Shown here one piece after another: positions 61,501 through 64,000 of a stretch of DNA of 64,000 nt. The position numbers and the translations under genes were made by a program. The notes below the pieces were generated by a model. That model was not told the origin of the DNA, ran no database searches, and saw nothing but the letters and a program-made list of their open reading frames with translations. Origin of the DNA: Panonychus citri (taxonomy: Eukaryota > Arthropoda > Arachnida > Trombidiformes > Tetranychidae); NCBI RefSeq assembly GCF_014898815.1, contig NW_026515482.1, forward strand, positions 1,612,001 to 1,676,000, written 5' to 3'. Positions within the stretch are counted from its first letter, which is position 1. Each line of letters opens with the position of its first letter.

Positions 61501-62468
61501 AATTTCTTTTTCACGATTGTTAATTGTTAACAATGATTAACTAATTACTGATCAATTTCATCAGAAATCATTTATCAAAAGGTCATCATCATGTTAATAT
61601 TCATGATTAGTTATTAATCATGAAAGTTATTGTTAACTATTGAATATCAATTGATTGGTGATCGTGATTGAAGATTAAAACTTATTTCAATTTAAAAATA
61701 TCATATAATCAACACATAAAAGTTAACAATCAATTTAATCACAATTTGTTATAAATTGATAACCAATTTGTCAAAATATTTAGTAGTTTGATTAGAGTTC
61801 AAAGGTTGAATTGTTATACAAAGTGGTTACAATTAAAATTGATGAGAAGCCTCAATTTCAATTGATTATGTTGAATGGTAATTTAAGGTTATATTTAAGC
61901 TTAAAGGCTTTGACAGACTTTTGATTATCTGTTAGTTAGTTAATTTAGTTGAGTATTTTATCTGTTGATTGCTGAATATTATGATAAGATGATGATGATG
62001 AAGATTAAGATGAAGATTAAAGCAAAAATAAAGTAACAAAAAGGTAAGAAATTGCCTCGAAATGAAAGCAAACATGTTAACTTTGTTTTTCTGATCCCTT
62101 TTGATACATTTGCTGATGATTAAAATGCGATAATTATTGATCATGATTAAGATAATCATTTAATAGAATCAAGATGACACCAAATGTATTGAATTGTTGA
62201 GCTTCTCCGATTCATTAGGATTAAGGATAAAGTTAATCCAAGTTTAACTCGACTTTTTTTTCATAATTTTTGCTCGATCAATTTATCATATGGTTTGATT
62301 GTTTTAAACATAAAATAGTTTCGTTTATTTATCATTATTATTAAATCTAATCACTTTTTTTTGTTTCTTCATCTCGTTTATTTTGTTTCTCCAATAGTGA
62401 TAATAATTTTGAATTTATCCTAAATTTTGATTCTTCGGGTTTTCCTCTTTCTGTCTCACTCGATATCA
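54879..62468. other. Large non-coding stretch
   Basis: About 7.6 kb between the secreted-protein stop and the end of DNAJC13. It begins with CAT/ATC-rich simple sequence (54920-55070), probably 3' UTR. Microsatellites follow: (TC)n at about 55537-55567, 56740-56763 and 59877-59899. The rest is AT-rich with recurrent TTAATTGT/ATTGTGATTAA-type words. I found no exon with splice sites and homology. A non-coding RNA cannot be excluded. Confidence 0.55.
62377..62382 (-). terminator. AATAAA polyadenylation signal of DNAJC13
   Basis: AATAAA on the minus strand, 87 bases past the DNAJC13 stop codon at 62469. The distance is typical for a poly(A) signal in a short 3' UTR. Confidence 0.55.
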
Positions 62469-64000
62469 TCAATATTCATTCATTGGGGGTGGTGTTGATG
62501 CCATGTGAAGTGATCCTCCTTGAGTTAAATATCCGGCGACATTAGTGTTACCTGTTAGGTGGTAGAGACAGTAAATTAAGAAAAGAGGGCAACTATTTAG
62601 TTAATTGAGCACTTAATTGAAAAAAGAGAGACATTTTTCGAATTCATCAATGATTATTTGGAAATAAATCAAGTTGAAGGGAGAAGGAGAGAGAGGGAGA
62701 GAGAATGGGAGAGTAGAGAGTAAAAAGAAGGCCAAGAATGATCTTTAAGACTTACCAGTTAAGTAACCAGAAATATGAGAATTGGTGATGAATAGATCAT
62801 GTTTTTGATCACGGAACTCGGACCAAACAGGATTTTTATCGAGAATGGTAACAACTTGTTGTCCATATGATTGACTTTGAGACATTGATTTTAATAATTG
62901 AACTATAATTGCTTTTGTGCTTGAATCGTATGTTGATTGACCAGAGTCAAGAAGTTTCAACAGGAAAGTAACCAGTTTTACTTGCAGTGCAATTGGAACC
63001 AATTTATCGTTGGTATCAGCGACAAACATATTATTTAAAGTTTGACAGCCTAAAGTTGCCATAGTTGTATCACAAGAAATGGCTTTAATCATTTGACCGA
63101 GTATATTGTCATATTGGATCATAGAGTCAACACAAGGTTTGTTGTAGGATAATTGATGAAGAACTGATAACGATGATTGAGGTATCATTGAATGTTTGTT
63201 ATTGGAAAGTTGATCGATCAGTCCTTTAATATATCCCATGGGTGGAATCATATCGAGAAGTGGAGGTCGAGCCTGTAATAAGCTAACAAGAGCTTTGGTT
63301 GAAAGTTCTAATTTTGGTTCCTATTTGAAAATAAGAGGAAAAAAATACATTAAAAGGGGAAATTGATTAGCAACACAAAAAGTAACTTACATCAATTTCA
63401 GATTTGGACATGAGGGATTGCACAGTGTCCATTAGTTCAGTTAAAAATTGTTTAAGACGTTGTGGTGTCCATGATGGATTAAGAACGAAAAGTCTTAAGA
63501 AAACACCAGCCACAACCATCTCATCGGCTGCCACTGGGATTTTAATTTCAAAATCATCATCAAGTCTCCAATTAGTTGCTGGATTTTCCAATTGACTTGA
63601 ATATAAAGTTTGAGACATTGTTCGGATGATTGTTGATACTTTGGTTCGAGCTTCATCGGCCCAAATAAGTTCAGGATTTTCTTGGTTACGATCAAACAGA
63701 TTAACTGCTTCTTGAGGTGATTCTTTCATTGATTCAATAAATGAGACAGGCAGGAATTTACATAAAATTAAACGTATTCTTGGTCCATTTAACTTGTCGG
63801 TGGTCATTTTGGCTAAAAGTTCAGCACTTTTCTCACGAAGCTTGTGATTTCCCGAATTACAAAAGATGTCCAATAAATAAAGGACACCCCCTTTAACCAT
63901 CGACTCTTTAACCAATTTACTGTTGGTCATTAAGGGTAACATAGTTTCCAATACGGTTGTTTGTCGTGCAATGGCATCAGCTGAAGGTGGTGTATGTAAA
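62469..64000 (-). CDS. DNAJC13: DNAJC13/RME-8, C-terminal part (runs off the window)
   Basis: Three 3' exons: 64000-63391 (open at the window edge), 63320-62756 and 62551-62469. The text matches the end of RME-8: VLETMLPLMTNSKLV, KGGVLYLLDIFCNSGNHKLR and GYIKGLIDQLS, then the close SGYLTG and NTNVAGYLTQGGSL. RME-8 is a very large endosomal J-domain protein (over 2,000 aa) that works with Hsc70 and the retromer/SNX1 machinery in endosome-to-Golgi and recycling traffic. The J domain itself lies upstream, outside the window. The visible part is armadillo-like helical repeat and the short disordered tail, which ends MASTPPPMNEY. Phases across the two introns are consistent, and the family duplicates GYLTG/GYLT at the same place. 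Confidence 0.92.

Noticed and set aside
1..64000. CRISPR arrays, operons, tRNA or rRNA genes
   Set aside because: No regularly spaced repeats with unique spacers, no tRNA-like cloverleaf and no rRNA sequence were noticed; the gene structure is eukaryotic.

Overview
The window is AT-rich eukaryotic nuclear DNA with split genes (GT-AG introns from under 100 bases to about 8 kb), TATA boxes, arthropod-style start contexts and many microsatellites. The proteins are animal, and two secreted low-complexity proteins have signal peptides interrupted by an intron, as is common in arthropod cuticle genes. I infer an arthropod, most likely a chelicerate such as an acariform mite. The species is not established by the sequence. 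I saw no prokaryotic, viral or CRISPR feature.

Layout. 0-10 kb is a rearranged block. PAIP1 (minus) and TPD52 (plus) share a bidirectional promoter with clustered ATCGAT motifs. Three LYRM4/ISD11-like copies surround them. The copy at 745-1029 sits between an inverted copy of that promoter and a copy of the PAIP1 3' end. The other two form a large inverted repeat.

12-17 kb holds a spliced P/Q/V-rich secreted protein with a small single-exon secreted-protein gene nested antisense in its intron. A CSPP1-like centrosomal gene (17.3-19.2 kb, minus) converges on it.

21.3-26.3 kb holds RPB11 (POLR2J), CWC22 with two reading-frame breaks, and remnants of an F-box/LRR-like gene. A block of about 320 bp carrying a TATA box is present both upstream of CWC22 and upstream of the F-box-like remnant.

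26.6-43.8 kb is one 16-exon minus-strand gene of the dipeptidyl peptidase 4/6/10 family. It predicts an 830-residue type II membrane protein whose catalytic serine is alanine, so it is probably a pseudoenzyme of the DPP6/DPP10 kind.

46.9-54.9 kb is a second large secreted Q/G/P-rich protein gene. 54.9-62.5 kb is non-coding as far as I can see. 62.5-64 kb is the 3' end of DNAJC13/RME-8 (minus), which runs off the window.

The genes are unrelated housekeeping functions (mRNA translation, Fe-S assembly, RNA polymerase II, splicing, endosomal trafficking, centrosome) plus extracellular structural proteins; they do not form a pathway. Exon joins were worked out by hand from splice sites, reading phase and family similarity. 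The 16 DPP exons sum to an exact multiple of three, as do those of PAIP1, TPD52 and CSPP1.
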